A stretch of 64,000 bases of DNA from JBEKCB01 sp052139675. GTDB taxonomy: Bacteria > Planctomycetota > Brocadiia > CAIUPP01. The translations under genes and the position numbers were made by a program. The notes under the pieces are model-generated. The model ran no database searches. It saw only the letters and a list, made by a program, of their open reading frames with translations, and was not told the DNA's origin. The stretch lies in contig JBKQWE010000134.1 in NCBI GenBank assembly GCA_052139675.1, positions 1 through 64,000 of the forward strand, read 5' to 3'. Positions 37,907-47,444 of this stretch are shown piece by piece. Each line of letters begins with the position of its first letter. Within the stretch, counting starts at the first letter, position 1.

Positions 37907-38614
37907 CGCATCCTCCTTATCACGGGATCAACGGAATAACCGTTTGTTGCGGCCAACGCCGCTGTCATGAACAGAAATACTTCATATCCGATACATTCCA
38001 GCAAGTCGCGATTTCCCTTTTGAGGTCAGTCGGCTTTCAGACATGAGATTGTACCCTCCAAGCGTCCGCAGTCAAGCAGTATCTCAGCGGCCCGCCGGCC
38101 TTGAACATCTCCACACGGCCCTGACCATGGCTGAAATGGACCTGTCGAAGCCGCAGCATCTCCCAGGTGGCTGGCGCTGCGAGGAATGCCGCATGTTCCT
38201 TGATTGGGCTGCGCAGTGCGATACCGGCGGGCGGGACATACGGAGTCGCGCACTTCATGAGGAACGGCTGGCGCACGATCACCATGCTCCCGACCGTCCG
38301 GCCAAGCTCTGGTCAGCCGCCTGCTTGACCGTGATCTTCGCCGGGCCTGGGGCGCCGGCCGGGGGCTGGAAGGGTTTGAGGTCCAGTTGCACCGTCTCAG
38401 CCTGGCCGGTGGGCCAGGCAAGCTCGAAGCTGTTGGGTAGCCGCTGCAAGCTTTTCCGGGCGCCAAAGTCATCCGCCGGAAAGACATGAGTCCGACCAAG
38501 GCCGCGCAATGGGCGATTGACTTTGACGTGCCGGGGTGGTAAAGCCGTGCAGGCGCAGCAACCGCAGCCTGACGCAGAGCCGGGCGATTCCGGCGGCCGA
38601 AGGAGGAGAGCAGG
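37907..38614. other. 0.7-kb intergenic region with possible decayed coding remnant
   Basis: No intact gene is convincing. On the minus strand a protein-like stretch (FPADDFGARKSLQRLPNSFE and on to a stop at 38279) is followed in another frame by CATPYVPPAGIALRSPIKEH to a stop at 38037. These could be the C-terminal part of one frameshifted gene. The last 20 bases hold the AGGAGGAGAG ribosome-binding site of the xylanase-like gene. Confidence 0.3.
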
Positions 38615-40123
38615 ATGGAAAGGCTCATTATCCGGGCCGGCCGCGGCAACGGTCAGCCGCTGGCCGCCGAGGGGTTGGACTCGCTCTACCTGACCGACCT
38701 GAAGCGAAACCCTCTTCGAAAGCCTTACGGCCCGGTCGAGTCCGGGCAGGCCGTCATCGAGACGGCGGCGGGGCCGTTCGTCATCGTGGCGGCCGTCCCC
38801 GTAGCCGGGTTCGGCGCCGGCTTCTTTTTCGCCGACAACGAGGGGCAGGGCTACCGGCCGGGCGGCGAGATAGACCTGTACGCCGAGCTGGCCCGGAGCC
38901 GCCTGCACGCGGTCCAAAGTCGCCGCAGGGCGGCGGAAAAGGCCGGGTCCGTCACCCCTGCAGGCACCGCGCGGCGGCTGGAGCGCGCTGCCGAATCCCT
39001 GCGAAAAGCGGCCGGCCTCGCCGCAGGATCGGCCGCTGCGGCGCAACTCGCCGAGGAGTCGCTCTGCGAATCGCTCTGGGCCGGCGAGGAACTGGTGCTG
39101 GAAGCCGCCCGGCAGGCGATTTCCCGTCGCGGGCCGCGAAAAGGCTTCCTCTTCGGCTGCAATGCGTTCGGCCTGTCCCACGGGCCGAAATATACCCGGC
39201 CGTTCGAAGCGATCTTCAACTTCGCTACCGTCCCGTTTTACCGGCGCGGGTTTGAGCCGGAAGAGGGACGCCCCGACCCCGCCCGCGCGGACGCGATCAC
39301 CGCGTGGCTGAACGGAGCGGGCATCGCCGCCAAAGGACACCCGCTCACCTGGTTCCACGAGGCCGGGGTCACCGAGTGGATGAAGCGCAAGACCTTCGAC
39401 GAGAACCTCGCGTCCACACGGGAACGCTGCCGATCGCTCGCCCGCCAATACGCCGGGCGGATTGACCGGTGGGACGTCATCAACGAAGCGCATGACTGGG
39501 CGAACGAACTGGGCTATTCGCAGGAACAGCTTCTCGACCTGACGCGGGCCTCGTGCGAGGGCGCCAGGGAGGGGAACCCAAAAGCCCAGACCGTCGTGAA
39601 CAACTGCTGCGTCTTCGGCGAGTACGCCGCCACGAGCAAGACCTACTTCCGACAGGAGCAGCGGCCGCTGCGCACGCCGCATCAGTATCTGCGCGCCTGC
39701 CTGTCGGCGGGGCTGGACTTCGACGTGATCGGCCTCCAGCTCTACTACCCCGGCTATGACCTGTTCGAAATCGCCCGCCTTCTGGACTGGTACGCGGAAC
39801 TCGGCAAGCCGCTGCACATTACAGAGTTGGGCGTCTCCTCCGCCCCCGATGACGACGAGCGGGCCCATGTCAAGAAGGTCAGTTCCGCCTGGTGGCACGG
39901 CCCCTGGAGCGAGGCCGTTCAGGCCGACTGGGTGGAGCAGTTCTACACCCTCTGCTACAGCAAGCCCGCCATCGAGGCGATCACGTGGTGGGACTTCGCC
40001 GACGCCGGGCACTTCTGGCCGCACGGCGGGTTCCTCCGCCCCGACTTCACGCCAAAGGAATCCTACCGGCGCCTCAAGGGCATGATTGAACGATGGGGTC
40101 CAAACGAGAGGGCAGGCCGCTGA
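38615..40123 (+). CDS. Glycoside hydrolase family 10 (endo-xylanase-like)
   Basis: 502 residues. The C-terminal TIM barrel (about residues 170-495) carries the GH10 signatures. The acid/base is E291 in RWDVINEAHDW, the nucleophile E404 in HITELGVSS, with GHPLTWFH (241-248) and the WWDFADAGHFW segment (458-468) lining the sugar site. GH10 enzymes cleave beta-1,4-xylan with retention. Residues 1-165 form an unusual beta-rich domain followed by an Ala/Arg-rich helix, with no signal peptide, so export or a cytoplasmic role on oligomers is open. The start ATG is preceded by AGGAGGAGAGCAGG. Confidence 0.9.
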   Translation: MERLIIRAGRGNGQPLAAEGLDSLYLTDLKRNPLRKPYGPVESGQAVIETAAGPFVIVAAVPVAGFGAGFFFADNEGQGYRPGGEIDLYAELARSRLHAVQSRRRAAEKAGSVTPAGTARRLERAAESLRKAAGLAAGSAAAAQLAEESLCESLWAGEELVLEAARQAISRRGPRKGFLFGCNAFGLSHGPKYTRPFEAIFNFATVPFYRRGFEPEEGRPDPARADAITAWLNGAGIAAKGHPLTWFHEAGVTEWMKRKTFDENLASTRERCRSLARQYAGRIDRWDVINEAHDWANELGYSQEQLLDLTRASCEGAREGNPKAQTVVNNCCVFGEYAATSKTYFRQEQRPLRTPHQYLRACLSAGLDFDVIGLQLYYPGYDLFEIARLLDWYAELGKPLHITELGVSSAPDDDERAHVKKVSSAWWHGPWSEAVQADWVEQFYTLCYSKPAIEAITWWDFADAGHFWPHGGFLRPDFTPKESYRRLKGMIERWGPNERAGR

Positions 40124-40279
40124 ACCGGCCGGAGAAGCGCAATCTCGTGCCCGTGCCTTGCCATCTCATGCGAGACTCTGATCAAGAGGCCAGATGTGCT
40201 AGTTTTCTGTCGAGACACCAAAGCTCAGAGTCGAGCTCGTCTGAAGTATTTCGTGTCAGCTATCCTCCACCAACTTAAG

Positions 40280-40316
40280 TCAAGGCTCCTGAGCAGCTTT
40301 TGCTCAGGCGCCTTGA
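40280..40316 (+). terminator. Long hairpin downstream of the GH10 gene
   Basis: TCAAGGCTCCTGAGCA (40280-40295) pairs with TGCTCAGGCGCCTTGA (40301-40316) with a single mismatch around the loop GCTTT, then TTGTTCTG. It is 16 positions long and probably a transcription terminator. The rest of the gap 40124-40556 shows no gene; it also holds a 13-base copy of the tRNA-Ala 3' end at 40260-40272. Confidence 0.6.
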
Positions 40317-40556
40317 TTGTTCTGAGGGTCCACAAACCAGCCCGCGGCACGTTGGCGGCACGTCACAATCACTTCTTTCCGTGGTCAGTGCCCCGAACTG
40401 TCCATTGGCCAGGATTCGAGGTTCATCAAGGCCGTCGAAAGTTCTGCAAGAGCGAAAAACGGTCCGAAATGGACTTTGACAACGGCCGCTTGGCTGGTAG
40501 AATCCGCGCTTTGGACACCGCGGCTCTCGGCGGCGCGGCCAACTGGAGGAACCCGT

Positions 40557-43500
40557 ATGAAATTGTTCCGGACGTGCCTGAACCTATCCGTCGCAGCCGG
40601 CTTTTGCGGCGGCATGAGCCTGGGCGGCGACGCTCCGCAGACGCCGGCACTGAAAGATCTGCCGTTGCAGGAGAGTGTTTCGCAATATGGGATAACTTGG
40701 AAGTTTGACAAGAAGGTCCCCGTGGGGCAGTTCGTCACCGGCGACTACTATGTTGTCGGGCCGGCGAAGGTGTTGGAGGTTACGCCGGCGCCGGCGGGCA
40801 CGGGCACGGCTTTTCGGAATGGCTCGATGCTGAATCCGCCTGTGACGGTCTTTACCGCCTATGATGGCCGGTTTGATAATGATTTTCGGGAGGATCTCAT
40901 CACCCGGTATCCCCTGGAACTGAAGCCGGGGGATTCGTTGGTTTCGACGATCAGCCTGGAAGTCGGAGAACCCATTGAAAAGTTGCCCGGAAACGAGCCG
41001 GGCCGCCTCAGGGCTGCTGCTGTGCTGACTTGTCTGGCGCACGCCGTTCCTGCGGACACTTTCCGTCCCGGCTATTGCGATCAGAAGAAAGACAACTTGC
41101 ATCGCGCCGCCGAACTTCACTGGGAACTGTTGCCCCGTGTGCCTGCGCCGGCGAGCAAGCCAAACTGGTCCTGGGCGGATTTGGAGCGCGTCTTTCAACG
41201 TCCATGGATTGACCACGTTTACTCCTGGGAAAGTCGGGAGGTCCATCCTGCCGAAAACATGCCGGGTTACGGCTATCGGCTCGCGTGGGTGGTTTCAGAG
41301 GCCGCATTGGCGCTTTGCACCGATGCGTCACGCGACCGCAAAACCAAATTGTGCCAGGAAATGATCCAGGTTGGGATTGATAATTGGGCTATCGCCAAGC
41401 GCGGCAAGCGCGGAGAGGCCGGCGGCTGGATTTCCCAGGGCGGATACGGCCCCGGGCGCAAGTTCCCCATCGTTCTCGCCGCCGTCATGCTTCAGGACCC
41501 GGACATGATGAATATTAAAAAGAATGCTCCGGAGACTGCCTTCGGCGAGGATGAGGCTACAGTATTCGGGCGGACCTGGACCGGCGCCGACGTTTGTTAT
41601 ACGGGCCAGTTCCCAGCGACCGGAACGCCTAGCAGAGGTCCTTACGAGAACCTGTATCCGAGCCTGTGGCCTGGCCCCAGTCGCACCTTGGGCGAGGCAT
41701 ACCGAAGGGGCTCGTCGTTCAGCTCCTCCATTGGGGCGGCGCTGGCCGTGCGCCTCATGAAGGCTGAAAACGTTTGGGACTATGACGCGTTTTTTGCTTA
41801 TATGGATCGCTGGATGTACGAAGACGATGCCGAAGCTGTTAAGAGTATTAAGATCGCTCTGGGCGTGGAGTATGGCCACAGAGCAGGATCTCATCGCCTG
41901 GATGCTTTCATTGATGAGATGTGGGCTAAGTACAGGAAGAGTCCCGGAATCGCGCCTGTTACGGTCTTCCAGAAAGAGATTGAGGAAAAAGGCGAGGTCA
42001 AAATCGGACCCAACCGGGAATTCCTTGTCAACGGCAAGAAGCTCTTTCCGCTCATGTTGTTCGCTCAAGCTAGATTCAGCGTAAAGGATGCAGAGGCACA
42101 TGGCCAAGAGCTTGCCGAGGGGAAGATTCCGCCAAGCCTTTTTGCCGAGGCTGACGCTCGAGTCCAGGAAGCGCTCGACCTCGGAACGAATACTGTATTT
42201 GTGAACGGCGACGCGGGCCAGACCACTTGGGCATGGCATTATGGGCGCGAGTTTCTCAGGAGAATCGCGGATAAAGGACTGTATGGAGTTTTGGGAGCGG
42301 ACACGGAGGTGTTCGGCCATCCGAACTTGTTAGGTTTGACACAGGAAGACCAGCCGGATCGTCCTGTGACGATGATTCCCACTCCGCCGATGCCGGTGAA
42401 AATAGACGCTCGGATTCTAAACAGGTCCCAGCAAGCCCACGGTGCCGCACAGGAGGTGTTCAATCCCGCAACTACGGAGGAAGGGGTGTTGCTGGACAAC
42501 ATGGAGGGCGCGGAGGTCAGGATCAGATTGGCGCGCGAGGTTACCGTGAGCACTTTGATGGTTTGCATAATGCCAGGGGTCACGACGACGAATGCGCGAT
42601 CGCCGATCTACCTTCCGGACGGAACACTGGCCGCCCGCGAGGATGCCAAAGACATCCTCTTCCTGGCCGACGGAAAGGAGATTCTCCAGGTCAGCTTGAA
42701 ACAAGAGCGCGGTGATCAGAAGTTCAAGTTGCCTAACCCGGTCAGTTTCAAAGAATTGGTTTTCCGGGTCGTGTCTGTTTATCCGGGGAAGGCGGGTTAC
42801 GGTTTTATAAAGCAGGTTGGGGCCTATGACGAAAAGGGCCAGCGCGTCTACCTCTATGACTATGAGCCGCAGCTTCGTTCGGTGGAGAAAGTGGAGGACG
42901 TGTATCGCTGGATGAGAAAGATGCAGAAGACCCGCCCTGTTTTCCTCACGCTCAGCTCCGGCTTCATGTCCTCCTCGGCGATGTGGGACAAAGAGACCCG
43001 CCAGACACTGTATCCCGGATATATGGCAAACTGTGATGCGGCGGCATTCGTTTCGCCGCCTGCCCCCGCGACCGATCCGGCGGAATGGCTGAAACGCGTC
43101 GGGGACGAAGCGGATGAGCTCGGCCAGCTCGCCGGCGCGAAGCGGCCCGTCGTGTTCTGGCTGGAGCTAACCTCATCCTTGAAACCCGCCGAAGCAAAAG
43201 CCGCAATCTGGAACGCGGTTATTCACGGGGCAACGGCGATCGGCTATCGGATGCTGCCGCGCGACAAGTCCGCGCAGGCGGACGCTGAAATGGCGGCGGC
43301 GTTGAAGCAACTCAATCAGCAGATCATGCGGCTGGCGCCGGCCATTCTCGGCGATCCTGCGCGTGTCAAGGCTGCGATCTCCATGAGCAGCGGACAAACG
43401 TGCGGCTGCAAGGCGACCGAGTCCGAAGGTTCGACGGTCATCTTCGCGCAGAACCTCGGCTCGGAGGGCAAAGCCGTCATTCGCGTTGACGGACTTCGAG

Positions 43501-43613
43501 CCGGAACGACCATTGAGGCAGTGGGCGAAGGGCGCACAATCGCCTCGAGCCCAGGCGAGTTCAGCGACGACTTCGCTCCGCTGTCTGAGCACGTCTACAA
43601 GCTTAAACTCTAG
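40557..43613 (+). CDS. Large secreted protein with TIM-barrel-like domain, paralogue of the 60.7-62.3 kb protein
   Basis: 1018 residues; ATG 40557 has GGAGGA six bases upstream. A signal-like N-terminus (MKLFRTCLNLSVAAGFCGGM) leads into a region of about 480 residues that aligns with the protein at 60748-62307 (DLPLQESVSQYGITWKFDKKVPVGQFVTGDYYVVGP against DLPLKSSLSQYGMTWTFDKPARVGQFLTGDFYVVGP). The second half looks like a glycoside-hydrolase barrel (REFLVNGKKLFPLML...LGTNTVFVNGD...LLGLTQEDQP), interrupted by a discoidin-like beta insert. No catalytic pair can be assigned. A role in polysaccharide breakdown is inferred from this and the GH10 neighbour. Confidence 0.75.
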   Translation: MKLFRTCLNLSVAAGFCGGMSLGGDAPQTPALKDLPLQESVSQYGITWKFDKKVPVGQFVTGDYYVVGPAKVLEVTPAPAGTGTAFRNGSMLNPPVTVFTAYDGRFDNDFREDLITRYPLELKPGDSLVSTISLEVGEPIEKLPGNEPGRLRAAAVLTCLAHAVPADTFRPGYCDQKKDNLHRAAELHWELLPRVPAPASKPNWSWADLERVFQRPWIDHVYSWESREVHPAENMPGYGYRLAWVVSEAALALCTDASRDRKTKLCQEMIQVGIDNWAIAKRGKRGEAGGWISQGGYGPGRKFPIVLAAVMLQDPDMMNIKKNAPETAFGEDEATVFGRTWTGADVCYTGQFPATGTPSRGPYENLYPSLWPGPSRTLGEAYRRGSSFSSSIGAALAVRLMKAENVWDYDAFFAYMDRWMYEDDAEAVKSIKIALGVEYGHRAGSHRLDAFIDEMWAKYRKSPGIAPVTVFQKEIEEKGEVKIGPNREFLVNGKKLFPLMLFAQARFSVKDAEAHGQELAEGKIPPSLFAEADARVQEALDLGTNTVFVNGDAGQTTWAWHYGREFLRRIADKGLYGVLGADTEVFGHPNLLGLTQEDQPDRPVTMIPTPPMPVKIDARILNRSQQAHGAAQEVFNPATTEEGVLLDNMEGAEVRIRLAREVTVSTLMVCIMPGVTTTNARSPIYLPDGTLAAREDAKDILFLADGKEILQVSLKQERGDQKFKLPNPVSFKELVFRVVSVYPGKAGYGFIKQVGAYDEKGQRVYLYDYEPQLRSVEKVEDVYRWMRKMQKTRPVFLTLSSGFMSSSAMWDKETRQTLYPGYMANCDAAAFVSPPAPATDPAEWLKRVGDEADELGQLAGAKRPVVFWLELTSSLKPAEAKAAIWNAVIHGATAIGYRMLPRDKSAQADAEMAAALKQLNQQIMRLAPAILGDPARVKAAISMSSGQTCGCKATESEGSTVIFAQNLGSEGKAVIRVDGLRAGTTIEAVGEGRTIASSPGEFSDDFAPLSEHVYKLKL

Positions 43614-43687
43614 ACTTCCAGGAAGGCATCGGGATTTCGCGCGCTCGTCCATATTCAGTCGCCGGAGGCCCCGCTGCCGCCTTCGCG

Positions 43688-45325
43688 TCAACGAGGTACC
43701 GACGGTGGGCCATCGGGCGCGGTTGCGCCGGGGGCGACAATGCCGCGGCGCTGGAGGAGCGAGCCTTCGAGGCGATAGATTTCGACGAGCGCTTTGCGAT
43801 AGGTCACCACCGCGTCTATTTCGTCTATCTGGCTGGAAAGCAGGTCGCGCTGCGTCTGGGCGACGAGCAAGGTGGTGGACTGGCCGACGTGGAATTTCTC
43901 CGTCTCGCTCTTGAGCTTCTCCTCCTGGGCCTTCCGGCTGACGGCGGTGGCGGTGATCTGCTCGCCCGCGCGGAGGACTTCGCTGTAGGCGGTTCGGACG
44001 TCGGACTCGACGAGTTGCTCGAGGTTGACGACCGACTCGCGGCTCTGCTCGCGCGTGAGGAGCGCGCCGGCGTATTGCGCGCGGGCGTTGCGATTGATGG
44101 GCGGGAACTCCAGGTTCACGCCGGCCTGCACGCCGTAAGTCTTGCCGGCGGAGGCCTGGTTGACGGAGGTCGTAAACGAATCCGAATAACCGGTCCGGCC
44201 GAGCGTCATGAAGACGTTCATCAGCGGCAGCAGGCCGTTGCGCGTCACGACCACGCTCAAGTCGCCGCGCTGGACCTGCAGCCGCGCTTGGTTCAGGTCG
44301 GGCCGCATGCGCAGGCCGAGCTGGACGTGGTCCTCTTCGTCGCCGACGGGTTCCTGCGGCATTTGCGGCTGGTCCTCGAAAACCAGCTCGACGCGGAATG
44401 TATTAGCCGAAGGGCTGAGGAGGCGCAGGAGCGCGATGCGCGCCTTGGTCAGCGTGCTCCGGGCGTTGATGAGGTCCTCGCGGCGGAGCGCCACCTCCGC
44501 GTCGGCGGCGGCGATTTCGGTCCCGGCGAGATCTCCGAGGCGGACGCGCGCGTGCGTCTCTTCGCTGGACTTCTGAGCCAGCGCCAGCGACTGGGCATAA
44601 ATGCCGATCCGCCGCTCGGCGAGCACGCAGTTCCAGTAAGCCTCCTCGGTCTGCGCCACGATCAGCTCCGCGAAGCCGCGCAGTTCGTACTGCGAGATCT
44701 CGGTGTCCAGCCGCGACTGGCGCAGGGCGGCCAGGTTGACATCCGTGCCGAAACCGCGCAGGAGCGACTGGGTGACGCTCAGTTGCGCGTCCGAGGTGTA
44801 CTTGCCGCCCGGGACGAACGGGAAAAAGTGCGACTGCGTGACGCCGGCGCTGAGCGAGAGCGTGGTGCCGGTCGGCAGGAATTCCGTGAGGCCGAGCGTG
44901 CCGGCGTAGGTATCGTAGTAAGGCACCAGAGAGCCGAGCGTGCCGGGCGCTCCCTCGTGGCTGCTGTTGTAGAGGAATGACCCGGTCACGTCGGGATCGA
45001 ACGCGGCAAGCTGTTCCTGCTCGATAGCGCGGTGCAGCGGCGCGTTGTATCGGTCCACGGCCAGCGAGGGGTTGTTCTCGAGGGCCAGGAGAATGGCCTG
45101 GGGAACGGTGACGTGCAGCGGGCCCTGCGGCGCGGCGGCTTCTGGAGCGGCCGGCGCCGGAGGTACGGCCGCGGGAGGCGCGGGCGCCTGGCCGGCCGCG
45201 ACGGGCGGGCGCTCGGCCGGACCGATGTAGTCCGAAGGGCTGCTCGTCTCGACGGGCGCGCAGGAGGCCAGGCCGGCGCAGACCGCGCCGACGAGGAATA
45301 CCGCGCGTCGCTTCACGAAGGTCAT
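43688..45325 (-). CDS. TolC-family outer-membrane efflux lipoprotein
   Basis: 545 residues. ATG 45325 is preferred to 45346 because AGGGAG lies 7 bases before it and it gives a clean lipoprotein signal (FLVGAVCAGLASCAP, lipobox Cys). A Pro/Ala-rich linker follows, then two outer-membrane-efflux repeats (about residues 85-300 and 330-530) with typical LARLQ-type coiled helices (EKLKSETEKFHVGQSTTLLVAQTQRDL). As in OprM, an acylated N-terminus would anchor the trimer. It is the last gene of the MacA/MacB-like operon and would provide the outer-membrane duct. Confidence 0.9.
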   Translation of the reverse strand: MTFVKRRAVFLVGAVCAGLASCAPVETSSPSDYIGPAERPPVAAGQAPAPPAAVPPAPAAPEAAAPQGPLHVTVPQAILLALENNPSLAVDRYNAPLHRAIEQEQLAAFDPDVTGSFLYNSSHEGAPGTLGSLVPYYDTYAGTLGLTEFLPTGTTLSLSAGVTQSHFFPFVPGGKYTSDAQLSVTQSLLRGFGTDVNLAALRQSRLDTEISQYELRGFAELIVAQTEEAYWNCVLAERRIGIYAQSLALAQKSSEETHARVRLGDLAGTEIAAADAEVALRREDLINARSTLTKARIALLRLLSPSANTFRVELVFEDQPQMPQEPVGDEEDHVQLGLRMRPDLNQARLQVQRGDLSVVVTRNGLLPLMNVFMTLGRTGYSDSFTTSVNQASAGKTYGVQAGVNLEFPPINRNARAQYAGALLTREQSRESVVNLEQLVESDVRTAYSEVLRAGEQITATAVSRKAQEEKLKSETEKFHVGQSTTLLVAQTQRDLLSSQIDEIDAVVTYRKALVEIYRLEGSLLQRRGIVAPGATAPDGPPSVPR

Positions 45326-45397
45326 GCAAGTCTCCCTCTGAGTCATGGCACGGCCTCTCGACGGCGAGAGCTCCTCGGCGCCGCCGGCGGTTCGGCC

Positions 45398-46693
45398 TCA
45401 CTCATGTCGCAGGGCTTCCATCGGGTCCAGCCGCGCCGCCTTGATGGCCGGGAACATGCCGAAAACGACGCCGACCAACGCCGAGAACCCGAACGCCAGC
45501 CCGACGGCCCAGAGCGGGACCGCCGCCTGCATCGGCTCCACTCCGGCCTTGCCTCCTGAGATGGCCGCTGAGACGGCGGCCATGACGGCGACCGTGAACA
45601 ACTGCCCGAACAGCAGCCCGATCAACCCGCCCACCAGGCAAAGCGTGACGGCCTCGACCAGGAATTGCAGGAGGATGGCCGAAGGCGGCGCGCCGACGGC
45701 CTTGCGCAGCCCGATCTCCCGCGTGCGCTCGGAGACCGACACGAGCATGATGTTCATGATGCCCACGCCGCCCACCAGCAGCGAGATGGCGACGATGCCG
45801 CCGGCGACCATGGTGATGACGATGGCGACCTGGTCGAAGCTGCGCATGATTTCCTCCACCGCCTGGAGCCGGAAATTGTCCGGCTCGTCGAAGGTCAGGC
45901 GGCGCTCCCGGCGCAGGAAGAAGCGCAGTTCCGCGCGCGCCTCCTCCGACTGCGCAGGCGTCCGGGCGGAGGCCTCGACGTTCGTCATGAACTGCGTGAT
46001 GCGATAGATCGTCTTGAAAGGCGCGTAGAGGGTGAAGGTGCGTCCCTGGTCGCCGCCGCCGCCGAACATCCCCTCGACGTGCGGCTCCAGCAGGCCGATG
46101 ATCACAAACGTCCGGCCGCCCACCTCGATCGTCCGGCCGACGCACTCCTTCTCCATCCGCAGTTTTTCCTGGAGCGCCGGGTCAATCAGGCAGACGTTCG
46201 TGCCCTCGGTGACATCAATGAGCGAAAACGGCCGCCCCTGTTGCACGCGCCGGTTCTCGACCTTGTCCCAGGAGGCGTCCGCGCCGATGACGTTCACGTC
46301 CTCCACGGACACCTGGCCGCGTTTGACCGTCCCCTGCAGATGGGTGTACCGCGTGATGTACTGGAGCGAGGGACAATACTCCAGCGCGTGGTCGAACAGT
46401 TCGGGGGTGAACTGGAGGGTTCGCCAGGAAGCGTTTTTCTGCGGACCGGTCTGCGGCTGCCAGGCCCAGATGAAGATCCGGTTGGCGCCGATGGATTCGA
46501 ACTCCTTCAGCACGTTCGTCTTGAGCCCGGTGAGCGAGGCGATGACCGAGGTCACGCTGGCGACTCCGATGACGATACCGATCATCGTCAGGGCGGACCG
46601 CACCTTGTTGGTCCAGATTTGCCCGAAGGCCAGCCCCATGCTCTGGAGGACGAGGCGGAACAGGCCGAGCGGCCAGGTGAGGAGCCGGGTCAC
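45398..46693 (-). CDS. MacB/FtsX-type ABC permease
   Basis: 431 residues. N-terminal span in NKVRSALTMIGIVIGVASVTSVIA, a periplasmic MacB_PCD-like domain of about 220 residues, then three C-terminal spans typical of FtsX (VTMVAGGIVAISLLVGGVGIMNIMLVSVSERTREIGLRKAVGA). It ends DPMEALRHE, the usual tail of this family. GTG 46693 overlaps the ATPase stop as GTGA. Unlike E. coli MacB the ATPase is a separate polypeptide. Confidence 0.94.
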   Translation of the reverse strand: MTRLLTWPLGLFRLVLQSMGLAFGQIWTNKVRSALTMIGIVIGVASVTSVIASLTGLKTNVLKEFESIGANRIFIWAWQPQTGPQKNASWRTLQFTPELFDHALEYCPSLQYITRYTHLQGTVKRGQVSVEDVNVIGADASWDKVENRRVQQGRPFSLIDVTEGTNVCLIDPALQEKLRMEKECVGRTIEVGGRTFVIIGLLEPHVEGMFGGGGDQGRTFTLYAPFKTIYRITQFMTNVEASARTPAQSEEARAELRFFLRRERRLTFDEPDNFRLQAVEEIMRSFDQVAIVITMVAGGIVAISLLVGGVGIMNIMLVSVSERTREIGLRKAVGAPPSAILLQFLVEAVTLCLVGGLIGLLFGQLFTVAVMAAVSAAISGGKAGVEPMQAAVPLWAVGLAFGFSALVGVVFGMFPAIKAARLDPMEALRHE

Positions 46694-47415
46694 GGCGCGC
46701 TCCCGGCCGGATTGCCGGCGCGCGAAATGACGGGGTCGCTTTCGCGCGGCAGGTCGGAGAGGATGCGGCCGTCGCGCATGCGGATGATGCGCCGGGCGTG
46801 GCGGGCGACGTCCACCTCGTGGGTGACGAGGATGATGGTCTGGCCGTCGCGATGGAGCTGGTCGAAGAGCGACAGGATCTCCTCGCTGTTGCGGCTGTCG
46901 AGGTTGCCGGTGGGTTCATCGGCCAGGAGGATGCTCGGACCGTTCACCAGCGCGCGGGCGACGGCGATCCGCTGGCGCTCGCCGCCGGAGAGCTGGTTCG
47001 GCCGGTGGCGCATGCGGTCGCCGAGTCCCACGCGCTCCAGCGCCGCCCGCGCGCGCTTCTGCGAGCCCCACCAGCCGCCGGGCGCGTAGATCATCGGCAG
47101 GCAGACATTCTTGAGGGCATTCAGCCGCGGGAGCAGTTCGAAGGACTGAAAAACGAACCCGATCTGCCGGTTCCGTGTGCGCGCCAGGTCGCCCTGGCTC
47201 ATCTGCATGGTGGGTTTTCCGTTGAGCTCGTACACGCCGCTGGTCGGCCGGTCGAGGCAGCCGAGGATGTTCATCAGGGTGCTCTTGCCCGAGCCGGAGG
47301 CGCCCATCACGGCGACGTATTCGTTGGCCTCGACGCACAGGTCCACGCCGTCGAGCGCGTGAATCTGCTCCCGGCCGATCTTGAAAAACTTGCGGACGTT
47401 TTCCAGCCGAATCAT
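46690..47415 (-). CDS. MacB/LolD-type ABC ATPase
   Basis: 241 residues with Walker A GASGSGKST, Q-loop VFQSFELLPRL, signature LSGGERQRIAVARAL, Walker B ILLADEPTGNLDS and switch His in LVTHEVDVAR. It is the length of a stand-alone LolD/MacB-type ATPase and works with the overlapping permease. It lies 29 bases after the macA-like gene. Confidence 0.95.
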   Translation of the reverse strand: MIRLENVRKFFKIGREQIHALDGVDLCVEANEYVAVMGASGSGKSTLMNILGCLDRPTSGVYELNGKPTMQMSQGDLARTRNRQIGFVFQSFELLPRLNALKNVCLPMIYAPGGWWGSQKRARAALERVGLGDRMRHRPNQLSGGERQRIAVARALVNGPSILLADEPTGNLDSRNSEEILSLFDQLHRDGQTIILVTHEVDVARHARRIIRMRDGRILSDLPRESDPVISRAGNPAGSAP

Positions 47416-47444
47416 GGGCGGCGCCTGGTCGGGGAAATCAAGGC

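Noticed and set aside
38279..40024. 581-codon minus-strand frame under the GH10 gene
   Set aside because: Antisense of the xylanase-like gene; only its last 80 codons beyond that gene look protein-like and are noted as a possible remnant.
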